A DNA stretch of 56,048 nt from contig JAJZEC010000018.1 in NCBI GenBank assembly GCA_021805825.1, positions 1 through 56,048 on the forward strand. The letters run 5' to 3'. Shown piece by piece: positions 8,130 through 19,156 of this stretch. The notes beneath the pieces were generated by a model. The model was not told the DNA's origin and made no database searches. It was given only the letters and a program-made list of their open reading frames with translations. Position numbers and translations under genes: made by a program. The stretch is from Pseudomonadota bacterium (GTDB lineage: Bacteria; Pseudomonadota; Gammaproteobacteria; Burkholderiales; Burkholderiaceae_C). Each line of letters starts with the position of its first letter. Positions within the stretch are counted from its first letter, which is position 1.

Positions 8130-9047
8130 ATGAAACTGGTGCGTTATGGCAGCAAGGGGCGCGAGCGCCCCGGTCTGATCGATGGCGAAGGCAGGCTGCG
8201 CAGCCTGCACGAGGTGGTGGCCGACATCGGCCCCGAGGTGTACGGGACGCGCGGGCAACGCGCCCTGGCGCGGATCGATCCACAATCCCTGCCCCTGGTG
8301 CGCGGCAGGCCGCGACTGGGGGTGCCGTTCGTCGGTATCGGCAAGTTCATCGGCATCGGCCTCAACTACCGCGACCATGCCCGCGAGACGGGCGCCAGGC
8401 CGCCGCGCGAGCCGATCGTGTTCAACAAGTGGACGACCTGCCTGAGCGGCCCCTTCGACGCCATCGAGCAGCCTGCGCACAGCACGCGCCTGGACTGGGA
8501 AGTCGAACTCGGCGTGGTCATCGGCCGCGCCGCGCGCTGCGTGGGCGTGGCGCAGGCGCTGCGCCATGTCGCCGGCTATTGCACGGTCAACGACGTCTCG
8601 GAGCGGCAGTTCCAGCTCGGCCGCGGCAGCCAGTGGGACAAGGGCAAGGGCTGCGACAGTTTCGGCCCGGTGGGCCCATGGCTGGTCACGGCCGACGAGA
8701 TCCCCGACCCGCAGAATCTCGATCTGAGCCTCGATCTCAACGGCCAGCGCATGCAGCAGGGCAACACCTCCGACATGATTTTCGGCGTGGCGCAGATCCT
8801 CAGCTACCTCAGCCACTTCATGACCCTGCTGCCGGGTGATCTGATCGCCACCGGCACTCCGGCTGGCGTCGGCATGGGCATGCAGCCGCCGCGCTTCCTG
8901 CGGGCTGGGGACGTGGTCGAGTTGCAGGTGCAGGGTCTGGGAGCGCAACGCCAGCAGGTCGTGGCCAGCCGACTTCGGGTGGCCGAGGATGCGCGTGCAC
9001 TGGTCGAGCCCGCGCCGGACGAAGGCCCCGCAACCCTGCGGGCCTGA
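8130..9047 (+). CDS. Fumarylacetoacetate hydrolase-family protein
   Basis: 305 residues with an N-terminal cap (about 1-75) and the FAH fold. VGIGKFIGIGLNYRDHARET begins the catalytic domain; DWEVELGVVIG supplies the two Glu metal ligands, and QWDKGKGCDSFGPVGPW, TSDMIFGVAQI and LLPGDLIATGTPAGVG are the remaining signatures. Members hydrolyse or isomerise C-C bonds in acylpyruvates, hydroxyhepta-diene-dioates or ureidoglycolate-like substrates, using Mg2+ or Mn2+. GAGGAGA lies before the ATG. There is no pathway partner beside it, so the substrate stays open. It is 82 bases before recQ and probably in the same transcript. Confidence 0.82.
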   Translation: MKLVRYGSKGRERPGLIDGEGRLRSLHEVVADIGPEVYGTRGQRALARIDPQSLPLVRGRPRLGVPFVGIGKFIGIGLNYRDHARETGARPPREPIVFNKWTTCLSGPFDAIEQPAHSTRLDWEVELGVVIGRAARCVGVAQALRHVAGYCTVNDVSERQFQLGRGSQWDKGKGCDSFGPVGPWLVTADEIPDPQNLDLSLDLNGQRMQQGNTSDMIFGVAQILSYLSHFMTLLPGDLIATGTPAGVGMGMQPPRFLRAGDVVELQVQGLGAQRQQVVASRLRVAEDARALVEPAPDEGPATLRA

Positions 9048-9080
9048 GCAGGCCCTGCACGCGCGCACCGCCTGCCGCCG

Positions 9081-10952
<1,872 letters not shown>

Positions 10953-11627
10953 TCATCGGCCTGCGCGCAGCCACCGCGCGTCTGCTGCCGCCGGCGCAGC
11001 GCTGCGGCGCTGCGCCGCAGCACCTGCTGCAGCGCGCGATCGAGCAGACGCTGAGTGGCCATCGCATAACCGGCGGCGTCCTGCTGCGCCAGCTTCTGCG
11101 TGCCCTGGAAATCCCAGGCCGCCAGCAGCGTTCCAGGCCGGCTGTCGACCAACTGGCAGCGCAAGCCGAGCGAGGCGCTGTGCGCGGCCACGTCCTGCTC
11201 CAACCGCTGCAGGCTGCAGACCAGCGTGGCGCCTACATCGCGCAAGGGCAGCATGCCCTCCACGGCGGCGACCCACGGCTGACGCTGCAGGGTCTGGCGC
11301 AACGCGGAATCGACCATCTGGGCCGGGGGCACCAGCCAGCGGCTGTCGCGATAGGGCATCAGCTGCAGCGGCTGCGCGCTGTACAGCATGTCCACCCGCC
11401 CGAGCCCGGGTGCGGCCTGCACCGGCAGCACGCGCAGGATCACCGGGCGCAATCCCGGCTGCGCCAGTCGGGACGACAAGGAGCGCAGCCGATACTCGGT
11501 CTGCGCCGGGCGCTGGGTGACCGTCGGCAGCGCGCAGCCGGCCAGGGTGGCCAGCGACAGCACGAACGCCAGCATGACCGGTGGGGGGCGTCGCACCCGG
11601 AGCGGCAGCTCGCTTCTCTTTTTCATG

Positions 11628-12590
11628 TCAACGTTCCCCCGGTCCGGGTGGCGGCAGCGGAGCTCCAAACAGCAACTGGTTGGGATTGTGCTGCAGGCTG
11701 TGGCTCAGCGCGGTGAGCTGCGAGCTCAGCGTCTGCAACTGCAGGCCCAGGCGGTCGAACTCCGGCAGGGTGCTGCGCTGCAGCTGTTGCACCGCCTGGG
11801 TTCCCGCGGCGCCCAGCGCGCTGGCCTGGCTGCCCGCGCGCTGCCATTGCTGTGCCGCAGTATCGAGCCTTCCCAGCGTGCCCTGTGCCCTGCGCGCCGT
11901 GCTCTGCAGTTGCGCGAGCAGGTCGTGGGCCTGTGCGCCCAGCTGCCTGCCCTGGGAGGCCATCAGGCTCAGTTCGCCGCTGGCGCGCCGCAGGTTGGCC
12001 AGCATGACCGCCAGATCCTGACGGTGGGCATCGAGCACCGCCGTCGTGCGCTCGACATGCTGCAGGGTCCGGCCCAGGGCCTGCAGGTTGGACGGACTGA
12101 ACAGCACATCGACGCGACTGGCGATCTTCGACAAGGTCAGCGCGGCGTCGCTCAAGCCCCCCTCCAGGCGCGAGAACACCGAGGGCTCGTAGCGGATCAC
12201 CGCGTATCGATGTCCGGGCGCTGGCAGCAGCGGCTGCGTCGAGTGCCCGCCACTGAGATTGATCACCGACAGCCCGGTGACTCCACGCGGAGACAGCTGT
12301 GCGACGGTGTCCGTGCGTACCGGCACGTCGCGCTTGAGCGCCACCTGGATGCGGATGAGCGCGGGATTGGCGGGGTCGATCTCGATCGACCCCACGCGTC
12401 CCACCTGCACCCCCCGGTACTGCACGTCGCTGGCCGGACTCAGCCCGGTAACGTTGTCCGTGGCATAGATCAGGTAGGTGACGGTATCGGCGTGGCGCGC
12501 GCGGCTGAGCCACCAGATTCCGCCGGCCAGCGCCATCAGCAGCGCGACGACAAAGGCGCCGACGGCGGTGTAGTTGACCTTCGATTCCAT
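11628..12590 (-). CDS. MCE/MlaD-family lipid-transport protein
   Basis: 320 residues: a single N-terminal membrane anchor (YTAVGAFVVALLMALAGG), one MCE domain (about 38-118, with GLSPASDVQYRGVQVGRVG and RDVPVRTDTVAQL), then a long helical region to residue 300 that probably forms a hexameric coiled-coil needle. The C-terminus is Pro-rich. MCE rings hold phospholipids between membranes. It is encoded between the ATPase and the lipoprotein of one operon. The single MCE domain and long helix make it more MlaD/Mce-like than PqiB-like. Confidence 0.88.
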   Translation of the reverse strand: MESKVNYTAVGAFVVALLMALAGGIWWLSRARHADTVTYLIYATDNVTGLSPASDVQYRGVQVGRVGSIEIDPANPALIRIQVALKRDVPVRTDTVAQLSPRGVTGLSVINLSGGHSTQPLLPAPGHRYAVIRYEPSVFSRLEGGLSDAALTLSKIASRVDVLFSPSNLQALGRTLQHVERTTAVLDAHRQDLAVMLANLRRASGELSLMASQGRQLGAQAHDLLAQLQSTARRAQGTLGRLDTAAQQWQRAGSQASALGAAGTQAVQQLQRSTLPEFDRLGLQLQTLSSQLTALSHSLQHNPNQLLFGAPLPPPGPGER

Positions 12591-12594
12591 GGCC

Positions 12595-13395
12595 TCAGCT
12601 CCCTCCCGGATGGCCTGCTGCGCCCCTGCGGTACGGCTTCGAGCGCACCCCGCCGAAGTACTCCACCAGTTCCGGCTCCGCGCGCTCGGCCAGTTCGGCA
12701 GCGCGGCCGACGGCCAGGACCTTCCTGCGCGCCAGGAAGGCCACCAGATCGCTGCCGTGCCAGATCGAATCGAGGTCGTGGGTGGCCTGCAGCACGGTCA
12801 GTCCCAGCAGATCGCGCAGTTGCCCGATCAGTTGATCGAAGTCTGCCGCACCCAGCGGATCCAGCCCCGACGTGGGTTCATCGAGCACCAGCAGTTCCGG
12901 GTCGAGGGCGAGCGCGCGCGCCAGCGCGGCGCGCTTGACCATGCCCCCCGAGAGTTCCGAGGGATATTTGTGTGCGGCGTCGGCCGGCAGCCCGGCCAGC
13001 CCCAGCTTGAGCATCGCCACATCCGCCAGCAGTCCGGGGCGCAGCGCCGAATGCTCGCGCAGAACCAGCAGGATGTTCTCCAGCACTGTCAGCCCGGTGA
13101 ACAACGCGCCGCCCTGGAACAGGATGCCCATGCGCAGGTGCAGCCGGATGCGCTGCGCGGGCGAGGCCGACAGCGCGTCCTGTCCGAACAGCCGCAGCGA
13201 CCCCTGCTGCGGAGCGTGCAGCAGGGTCAGGGTGCGCAGCAGCACCGACTTGCCGCTGCCGGAACCGCCGACCAGCGCCATGATGCAGCCGCGCGGCACG
13301 TCGAGGTCGAGCCCTTCGTGCACGGTGGAGGCGCCGAAGCGGTTGAGCAGTCCGCGCGCCTGCACGATCAGATCGGTCGACGGCGGGATTGCCAT
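12595..13395 (-). CDS. MCE-system ABC transporter ATPase (MlaF-like)
   Basis: A 266-residue nucleotide-binding protein. Walker A is GGSGSGKS (about 43-50), the signature is ELSGGMVKRAALARALA, and Walker B is LLVLDEPTSGLDP, followed by THDLDS as the switch His. It is the motor of the permease encoded just upstream and of the MCE protein downstream. The gap to the permease gene is 3 bases and to the MCE gene 4 bases. The C-terminal tail is rich in Glu/Arg/Gly, as seen in MlaF where the tail clasps the partner ATPase. Confidence 0.88.
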   Translation of the reverse strand: MAIPPSTDLIVQARGLLNRFGASTVHEGLDLDVPRGCIMALVGGSGSGKSVLLRTLTLLHAPQQGSLRLFGQDALSASPAQRIRLHLRMGILFQGGALFTGLTVLENILLVLREHSALRPGLLADVAMLKLGLAGLPADAAHKYPSELSGGMVKRAALARALALDPELLVLDEPTSGLDPLGAADFDQLIGQLRDLLGLTVLQATHDLDSIWHGSDLVAFLARRKVLAVGRAAELAERAEPELVEYFGGVRSKPYRRGAAGHPGGS

Positions 13396-13398
13396 GGC

Positions 13399-14532
13399 TC
13401 ACAGGCCCATCATCTTGTACAGCACCGAGAACGCGGCGTCGATCACGATCACCAGGAAGATCGACTGCACCACACTGGTGGTTGCCGCGCGCCCGACCGC
13501 AGCGGCGCTGCCGCGCACGCGCAGGCCCTGCAGGCAGCCGACGAGGGCGATGACCACCGCGAACACCGGGGCCTTGACCAGCCCGAGCATCAGGGTCTGC
13601 ACGTCGACCACCTGGGGGATGCGCAGCAGGTACTGGCGCCAGGGAACCCCGAAACCCAGTGCCGCAACCACGCCGCCACCGAGCAGCCCCATGGCATCGG
13701 CCAGCAGCGACAGCAGCGGCAAGGCGATGACCAGCGCCAGCACCTTGGGCAGCACCAGGATCTCGAACGGAGACAGCGCGAGTGCGCGCAGCGCGTCGAT
13801 TTCCTCGGTGATGCGCATGGTGCCGATCTGCGCCGCGTAGGACGAACCGGTGCGCCCGGCGACCAGGATCGCGGTCAGCAGCGGCGCCATTTCACGCAGG
13901 GTGATGATGGCGACCAGGTTGACGATCAGCAGGTTGGCCCCGTAGGTGGCCAGGGTCGCGCCCCCCTGGTAGGCCATGACCATGCCGATCAGGAAGGACA
14001 GCAGCCCGATGATCCCCACCGCGCGCAAGCCGCCCACCTCGACTTCGGCCACCACCTCGCGCCAGCGCAGGCGCCACGGACGCAGCAGCAGCGGCGCACC
14101 CTCCCAGGCCAGCCAGCCGACCATCGACAGGAAGCCCAGCGCCTCGCGCCAGGCCACGCAGACCGCGCGCCCGATATCACCGAGCATCCCGGCATGCGCC
14201 GCGATCTGCCGCTGCGGCTGCTCGAGCATGCGCCCGCCGACGAGGTCGAGCAGGCGCGCGTGCGCCGGTGCAAGCCCGGACAGATCCACCGCGACCCCGT
14301 CGCGCTGCAGCCGCCGCAGACCCTGCAGCAGCGCACAGGCACCCGCGGTGTCGAGTTCCAGCCCGTCGTCGGCCAGCAGCAGCAGGCGCTGTGCTCCGGT
14401 CGGCACCGCGAGCGCCGGCGCATCGCGCAGATAGCCCAGCTTCCAGGATCCGAACACCCGCAGCACGCCCTCCTCGCCCGCCCGCGCCGCGGGCTCCCAG
14501 CGCGCCGACGCCGCCATCGGTGAGCGCTTCAT
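13399..14532 (-). CDS. MCE-system ABC permease with N-terminal STAS domain (MlaE-like)
   Basis: A 377-residue inner-membrane permease. The first ~115 residues form a STAS-like domain (LELDTAGACALLQGLRRL, then VDLSGLAPAHARLL). The MlaE core follows, with GGLRAVGIIGLLSFLIGMVM, TLREMAPLLTAILVAGRTG and GTMRITEEIDALRALALSP. In the classic Mla system the STAS protein (MlaB) is separate; here it is fused. The ATG at 14532 overlaps the gspE stop as ATGA. The reading frame continues upstream inside gspE, but that part is a shadow. Confidence 0.87.
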   Translation of the reverse strand: MKRSPMAASARWEPAARAGEEGVLRVFGSWKLGYLRDAPALAVPTGAQRLLLLADDGLELDTAGACALLQGLRRLQRDGVAVDLSGLAPAHARLLDLVGGRMLEQPQRQIAAHAGMLGDIGRAVCVAWREALGFLSMVGWLAWEGAPLLLRPWRLRWREVVAEVEVGGLRAVGIIGLLSFLIGMVMAYQGGATLATYGANLLIVNLVAIITLREMAPLLTAILVAGRTGSSYAAQIGTMRITEEIDALRALALSPFEILVLPKVLALVIALPLLSLLADAMGLLGGGVVAALGFGVPWRQYLLRIPQVVDVQTLMLGLVKAPVFAVVIALVGCLQGLRVRGSAAAVGRAATTSVVQSIFLVIVIDAAFSVLYKMMGL

Positions 14533-16415
14533 CCCTGGGCGGCCGGAGTGGCGCGCAGCACCTCCTCCAGCGTGGTCAGCCCCTCGGCGACCTTCAGCGC
14601 TCCGGCCAGCCGCAAGGGGCGCATGCCGTCGCGCACGGCCTGCGCGCGCAGCGCGTCCAGGTTCGCGCCATCTCCGACCAGCGCGCGCTGCGCTGCCGAG
14701 ACGCTCAGCAGTTCGTACAGGCCGACCCGCCCCAGGTAGCCGGTGTTGCGGCACTCCAGGCAACCGACGGCGCGGCTCGGGCGAACCTGCGCGCTGGGCT
14801 TCCAGGGCGCGACTGCGGCGTCGAAGCTGCGCTGGTCGAAGTCGGCGTCGGGCTGCCGGCAGTGCGGGCACAGCGTGCGCACCAGGCGCTGCGCCAGTAC
14901 GCCCAGCAGGGTGGCGCCCAGCAGGTACGGCGGCACCCCCAGTTCCAGAAGGCGGGTGATGGCCCCGGCAGCATCATTCGTATGCAGGGTCGACAGCACC
15001 AGGTGGCCGGTCAGTGCAGCCTGCACCGCCATGTCGGCGGTCTCGCGGTCGCGGATCTCCCCGACCATGATGATGTCCGGATCCTGACGCATGAGCGCGC
15101 GCAGGCCGTCGGCGAATCCGAGCTCGATGCCCGCCTGCACCTGCATCTGGTTGAACGCCGGCTCGACCATCTCGATCGGATCCTCCACCGTGCACACATT
15201 GACCTCCTCGCTGGCCAGGCGCTTGAGGGTCGAGTACAGGGTGGTGGTCTTGCCGCTGCCGGTGGGTCCGGTGACCAGCACGATACCGTGCGGCTGGCTG
15301 GTCAGATCCTCCCAGCGCGCGGCTTCCGCCGCCGGGAAACCGAGGGCGGAGAAGTCGCGCAGCACGACGTCGCGGTCGAAGATGCGCATCACCAGCTTCT
15401 CGCCGAAGGCCGTGGGCAGGGTCGACAGCCGCAGTTCGACCTCCTCGCCATCCGGGCGGCGGGTCTTGATGCGCCCGTCCTGCGGGCGCCGGCGCTCGAC
15501 CACGTCCATGCGGCCGAGCAGCTTGATGCGGCTGGTCATCGCTCCCATGACCGCCGGAGGAACTTGGTAGACCCCGTGCAGCACGCCGTCGATGCGGAAG
15601 CGGATCACTCCGAGCTCGCGGCGCGGCTCGAGATGGATGTCCGAGGCCCGCTGCTCGAAAGCGTACTGCCACAGCCAGTCCACCACCTGCACGATGCCGG
15701 CGTCGTTGGCGTCGATGGCGCGTCCGCTGCGCCCGAGTTCGACCAGTTGCTCGAACTGGTTCGTTCCGCCCGCGCCGGCAGTTCCCGTGCGCTGTGCCTC
15801 GCGAACCGAGCGCGCCAGCGCGAAGAATTCGGCCGTGTAGCGCGCGATGTCCACCGGACTGGCCACCACCAGATGGATCGTCCGGCGCAGCATGCGCTCG
15901 ATCTCGGGCAGCCAGCCGACATCGAAGGGCTCGGGAGTGGCGATGGTCACGCTCTGCGCATCGGAGGCCACCGGCAGGATGCGATGACGCTCGGCGTAGG
16001 TGCGCGAGAGCAGGTCGCCGACGCGGCCGATGTCGATCTTCAGCGGGTCGATGTGCAGCAGCGGCAGCCCGCTGCGCTCGGCCAGCCAGGCCGTCAACGC
16101 GTCGACGTCGAGCAGCTTGGCGTCGGACTTGCGTGCCAGTCCAGCGGCGGCCACGCGCTGCAGCGCGTGCAGGCGCGAACTGCCATGGGCGCAACGATCG
16201 AGGCCGCGGCGCAATTCGGCGTCGTCGATCCATGCATCCTGGAACAGGGCTTGCAGCACCGCCTGCCAGTGCAGAGGGCCTTGCAGGCGCAGACGCGCCG
16301 GCACCGGCTCGGCAGCCGCGCCCGAGGAGGATTCGGCGGAGAAGGACAGGGCCATGGCGCTCGCAGGCTGCCGCGGCGCGCTGGAGTCGGCGCGGCGCGC
16401 TGGCAGGAGGTTCAA
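14529..16415 (-). CDS. Orphan GspE/PilB-family secretion ATPase
   Basis: Up to 628 residues. The N-terminal GspE/PilB_N-like domain is followed by the ATPase: GPTGSGKTTT (Walker A), the Asp box, Walker B-like QDPDIIMVGEIRD, the His box HLVLSTLHTNDAAGAITRL, and a Cys4 zinc site CPHC...CLEC. It should power pilus or type II secretion pseudopilus assembly, but no other gsp or pil gene is in the window. It overlaps the glycosylase gene as TTGA and mlaE as ATGA. The start is uncertain: TTG 16415 has AGGAGG only 3 bases away but coupling geometry; ATG 16355 (MALSFSAE) is the alternative. Confidence 0.85.
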   Translation of the reverse strand: MNLLPARRADSSAPRQPASAMALSFSAESSSGAAAEPVPARLRLQGPLHWQAVLQALFQDAWIDDAELRRGLDRCAHGSSRLHALQRVAAAGLARKSDAKLLDVDALTAWLAERSGLPLLHIDPLKIDIGRVGDLLSRTYAERHRILPVASDAQSVTIATPEPFDVGWLPEIERMLRRTIHLVVASPVDIARYTAEFFALARSVREAQRTGTAGAGGTNQFEQLVELGRSGRAIDANDAGIVQVVDWLWQYAFEQRASDIHLEPRRELGVIRFRIDGVLHGVYQVPPAVMGAMTSRIKLLGRMDVVERRRPQDGRIKTRRPDGEEVELRLSTLPTAFGEKLVMRIFDRDVVLRDFSALGFPAAEAARWEDLTSQPHGIVLVTGPTGSGKTTTLYSTLKRLASEEVNVCTVEDPIEMVEPAFNQMQVQAGIELGFADGLRALMRQDPDIIMVGEIRDRETADMAVQAALTGHLVLSTLHTNDAAGAITRLLELGVPPYLLGATLLGVLAQRLVRTLCPHCRQPDADFDQRSFDAAVAPWKPSAQVRPSRAVGCLECRNTGYLGRVGLYELLSVSAAQRALVGDGANLDALRAQAVRDGMRPLRLAGALKVAEGLTTLEEVLRATPAAQG

Positions 16416-17029
16416 CTGCCTCCTAGTGTAGAGCCTGCCGGGAGCCGCGCAGCGTCATGCAGCAAGCCGCAGGCATCGAACACCTCCCGCCACGCGGCCA
16501 GCTTGCGCTCGAAGCTCCAGGAAGCGTTCGCCGGACTGCTCGACGGCAGCCGCCAGCTTCGCGGCGCCAGGTCGCGGGTGATGCGCAGGCTGCGCGCGGA
16601 CTCGCCGCCGTTGTGCGCGATGCCCTGCAGGCGGGGCAGCCTGCGCACCAGGACCTGCAGGTCGTTGGGCGACGCGCAACGGATGTTGGCATCCAGGCTG
16701 CCCCGGCGCTCGCAGGCGCCGTACACGTCCCACAGCCCGAGCCCGCGGGCCCGCAGGCACCGCAGACGGCGGGCGTACGACAATGCGCGCAGATCGACGC
16801 CGAGGAGTTCCGACAGCAGCGGCCAGAACTGGTTGCGGGGATGGGCGTAGTACTGCCGCGCGGCCAGCGAGGCGGCGCCGGGAAAGCTGCCCAGCAGCAG
16901 CAGTCGGGTGCCCGGGCCGGCCACCGGCGGCAGGCCGGACAGCCGGGATCCTCCCGCAGGCTCCGTTGCCCCCGCGCACTGTCGTTGCTGCACGGGATCG
17001 GAGGACACCGCGGAATCGGAATGACCCAT
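16412..17029 (-). CDS. Hypoxanthine/uracil DNA glycosylase (UDG superfamily, family 6-like)
   Basis: 205 residues. Motif I is LLLLGSFPGAASL followed by YYAHPRNQFWPLL, and motif II is LPSSSPAN. Those are hallmarks of the hypoxanthine-DNA glycosylase branch, in which the Asn of NQFW is catalytic. It removes deaminated adenine (and possibly uracil) from DNA to start base-excision repair. ATG 17029 lies 36 bases from the divergent aminotransferase start. Longer in-frame extensions cover that gene in antisense and are rejected. It heads the gspE-MCE operon, an odd partnership by function. Confidence 0.83.
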   Translation of the reverse strand: MGHSDSAVSSDPVQQRQCAGATEPAGGSRLSGLPPVAGPGTRLLLLGSFPGAASLAARQYYAHPRNQFWPLLSELLGVDLRALSYARRLRCLRARGLGLWDVYGACERRGSLDANIRCASPNDLQVLVRRLPRLQGIAHNGGESARSLRITRDLAPRSWRLPSSSPANASWSFERKLAAWREVFDACGLLHDAARLPAGSTLGGS

Positions 17030-17065
17030 GACTTTCACGCCCGGATGATGATGCATACTCGAAAC

Positions 17066-18244
17066 ATGAACGAAAACCCTCGCACGGGCCGTAGCTTCCA
17101 GGCCCCGCCCAGCCGCTTGCCCCAGGTGGGTACCACCATTTTCACCGTGATGTCGGCCCTGGCGCAAAGCTGCGGAGCCATCAACCTCGGGCAAGGTTTC
17201 CCCGATTTCGAGCCCGACCCGGCGCTGCTCGACGCGGTCACGCGCAGCATGCACCAGGGCCACAACCAGTACCCGCCCATGGCCGGAGTACCCGCCTTGC
17301 GCGAGGCCCTGGCGGACAAGATCGAGTCGCTGTACGGCCAGCGCTACGACCCCGGGGAGGAAATCACCATCACCGCCGGCGCCACGCAGGCCCTGCTGAC
17401 CGCGGTGCTGTCCGTCGTCCACCCCGGTGACGAGGTGCTGGTGCTGACGCCGGCCTACGACAGTTACCTGCCGGCGATCGAACTCGCCGGCGGGGTGCCG
17501 CGCTGCGTGGCGCTGAATGCGGACTTCGGCCCGGACTGGGTGGCCCTGGCGGCGGCACTCGGGCCGCGCACCCGTGCGATGATCCTGAATTCCCCCCACA
17601 ACCCCAGTGGGCGCGTATGGAGCGCGCAGGATCTGCAGCGGCTGGGCGAACTGCTGGCGCCGACCGACGTCGTGCTGATCAGCGACGAAGTGTACGAGCA
17701 CATGGTCTACGACGGTCGCGCGCACGCCAGCGCGGCGTCCCAGCCGCTGCTCGCGCAGCGCAGCCTGGTGGTGTCGAGCTTCGGCAAGACCTACCACGCC
17801 ACAGGCTGGAAGGTCGGCATGGTGGCGGCGCCCCGCGCGCTGAGCGCCGAATTCCGCAAGGTGCACCAGTTCAATGTGTTCACCGTCAACACGCCGATGC
17901 AATGGGCGCTGGCCGACTATCTGCGCAACCACCCGCAGGCGCACCTGCAGCTGCCGACCTTCTACCAGGCCCGGCGTGACCACTTCCGCGCTGGCCTGCA
18001 GGGCACCGGGCTGCGCCTGCTGCCTTGCGAGGGCACTTATTTCCAGTGCGTCGACTACGCGTCGATCAGCGACCTGCCCGAGGCGGAGTTCTGCAGCTGG
18101 CTGACGCGCCGGCACAAGGTCGCGGCGATCCCGATCGGCGCCTTCGAACCCGTGCCCGACCAGCGCCGCCGGGTTGCGCGCTTTTGTTTCGCCAAGCGGG
18201 AACAGACGCTGGATGCCGCGCTGCAGCGGCTGCAGGAACTGTGA
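17066..18244 (+). CDS. Pyridoxal-phosphate aminotransferase (methionine aminotransferase YbdL-like)
   Basis: A 392-residue fold-type I class I/II aminotransferase. INLGQGFPDFEPDPAL, NQYPPMAGVPALREAL, TAGATQALL and LNSPHNPSGRVWS are present, and the PLP lysine is in SSFGKTYHATGWKVG. SDEVYEHMVYDGR carries the Asp that pairs with the pyridine nitrogen. The best match in memory is YbdL/KAT-like, acting on Met, Phe or kynurenine. ATG 17066 gives MNENPRTGRSF; ATG 17048 would add a few residues. No Shine-Dalgarno sequence is clear. The stop is 49 bases before the tRNA gene. Confidence 0.85.
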   Translation: MNENPRTGRSFQAPPSRLPQVGTTIFTVMSALAQSCGAINLGQGFPDFEPDPALLDAVTRSMHQGHNQYPPMAGVPALREALADKIESLYGQRYDPGEEITITAGATQALLTAVLSVVHPGDEVLVLTPAYDSYLPAIELAGGVPRCVALNADFGPDWVALAAALGPRTRAMILNSPHNPSGRVWSAQDLQRLGELLAPTDVVLISDEVYEHMVYDGRAHASAASQPLLAQRSLVVSSFGKTYHATGWKVGMVAAPRALSAEFRKVHQFNVFTVNTPMQWALADYLRNHPQAHLQLPTFYQARRDHFRAGLQGTGLRLLPCEGTYFQCVDYASISDLPEAEFCSWLTRRHKVAAIPIGAFEPVPDQRRRVARFCFAKREQTLDAALQRLQEL

Positions 18245-18277
18245 GCGCGGCCGATTCCGAGGCTCCGGCCTTTGTTG

Positions 18278-18283
18278 TACACT
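18278..18283 (+). promoter_or_regulatory. Possible -10 box of the tRNA-Gly gene
   Basis: TACACT lies 10 bases before the mature tRNA 5' end, a usual position for a tRNA promoter -10. No good -35 was found at the expected distance. Confidence 0.35.
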
Positions 18284-18293
18284 TTGGCGCCTC

Positions 18294-18367
18294 GCGGGTG
18301 TAGTTCAATGGCAGAACGGCAGCTTCCCAAGCTTCATACGAGGGTTCGATTCCCTTCACCCGCTCCA
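18294..18367 (+). tRNA. glyU: tRNA-Gly (anticodon CCC)
   Basis: 74 bases with encoded CCA. The acceptor stem is GCGGGTG/CACCCGC, the D-arm is GTTCAATGGCAGAAC, the anticodon loop is TTCCCAA (anticodon CCC at loop positions 3-5), and the T-arm is GGGTTCGATTCCC-like. It closely resembles E. coli glyU. It reads GGG codons. The anticodon stem has one mismatch (C:T, second pair) as drawn by hand. The trmB reading frame continues through this gene. Confidence 0.93.
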
Positions 18368-18427
18368 GATTCCACCGCGGGTTGCGCCGTCCGGGAAACA
18401 CATCCCGGCTCGCCGCCGGAGCCTTAC

Positions 18428-18472
18428 GGGCCGCATCCTTCCGGGCCGCATCCTTCCGGGCCGCAGCCCTCC
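18428..18472 (+). repeat. 15-base tandem repeat, three copies
   Basis: GGGCCGCATCCTTCC occurs at 18428-18442 and 18443-18457, and a degenerate third copy ends at 18472. It would encode a GPHPS repeat in the trmB frame, in a zone where trmB lacks a normal start codon. It may be a slipped-strand expansion in a leader. Confidence 0.7.
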
Positions 18473-18496
18473 CAGCCCCGCGCGATCCGCTCCTAT

Positions 18497-19156
18497 GTGC
18501 TGCGCACCGGCCGCCTGACCACCGGGCAGGCGCGTGCCCTGGAGGAACTCGGACCGCGCTTCGTGCTGCCGCTGGCGGCCGCGCCGGCCGACTGGGATCG
18601 GATCTTCGGGCGCAGCGCACCACGGGTGCTGGAGGTCGGCTTCGGCATGGGCGAGGCCACCGCGGCCCTGGCCCAGGCGCAACCCGAGCGCGATTTCATC
18701 GGTGTCGAAGTGCACAGCCCCGGCGTCGGCGCGCTGCTGCTGCGCATGCGGGACATGCAGTTGCACAACCTGCGCATCGTGCGCGACGACGCGGTACAGG
18801 TCCTGCGCGACATGATTCCCGCGGGCTCGCTGGACGCCGTGCATGTGTACTTCCCCGACCCCTGGCACAAGAAGCGCCACCACAAGCGACGGCTGATTCA
18901 GCCCGATTTCGTCGCCCTGGTGGCTGCCCGCCTGCGCCCGGGCGGCCTGCTGCACTGCGCGACCGACTGGCAGGACTACGCCGAACACATGCTGCAGGTG
19001 CTGCAGGCGCATCCGCTGCTGCGCAATACCGCGCAGGGTTTCAGCGCACGACCGCCTTGGCGCATGCCCAGCAAGTTCGAGCAACGCGGCCTGCGCCTGG
19101 GCCACGGGGTGTGGGATCTGGTGTTCGAGCGCGCACTCAGCCCACCACCCCGCTGA
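18497..19156 (+). CDS. trmB: tRNA (guanine-N7-)-methyltransferase TrmB
   Basis: TrmB makes m7G46 in tRNA using S-adenosylmethionine. The core shows [15 protein letters not shown] (SAM site), [32 protein letters not shown] (family signature) and [17 protein letters not shown]. The start is uncertain. The only conventional start codon in frame between the tRNA and the domain is GTG 18497, giving 219 residues, yet the conserved IRSYVLR motif begins just before it. The frame is open upstream through the tRNA, where an in-frame ATG (18308) lies inside the tRNA itself. The last 20 bases overlap the convergent NRAMP-like gene. Confidence 0.88.
   Translation: MLRTGRLTTGQARALEELGPRFVLPLAAAPADWDRIFGRSAPRVLEVGFGMGEATAALAQAQPERDFIGVEVHSPGVGALLLRMRDMQLHNLRIVRDDAVQVLRDMIPAGSLDAVHVYFPDPWHKKRHHKRRLIQPDFVALVAARLRPGGLLHCATDWQDYAEHMLQVLQAHPLLRNTAQGFSARPPWRMPSKFEQRGLRLGHGVWDLVFERALSPPPR

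Noticed and set aside
14268-16850. 860-codon plus-strand open frame opposite mlaE, gspE and the glycosylase
   Set aside because: The minus-strand proteins have complete conserved motifs; this frame is a GC-rich shadow.
17030-18115. N-terminal extension of the glycosylase frame across the aminotransferase
   Set aside because: The aminotransferase on the plus strand has all PLP motifs; the extension is antisense to it.
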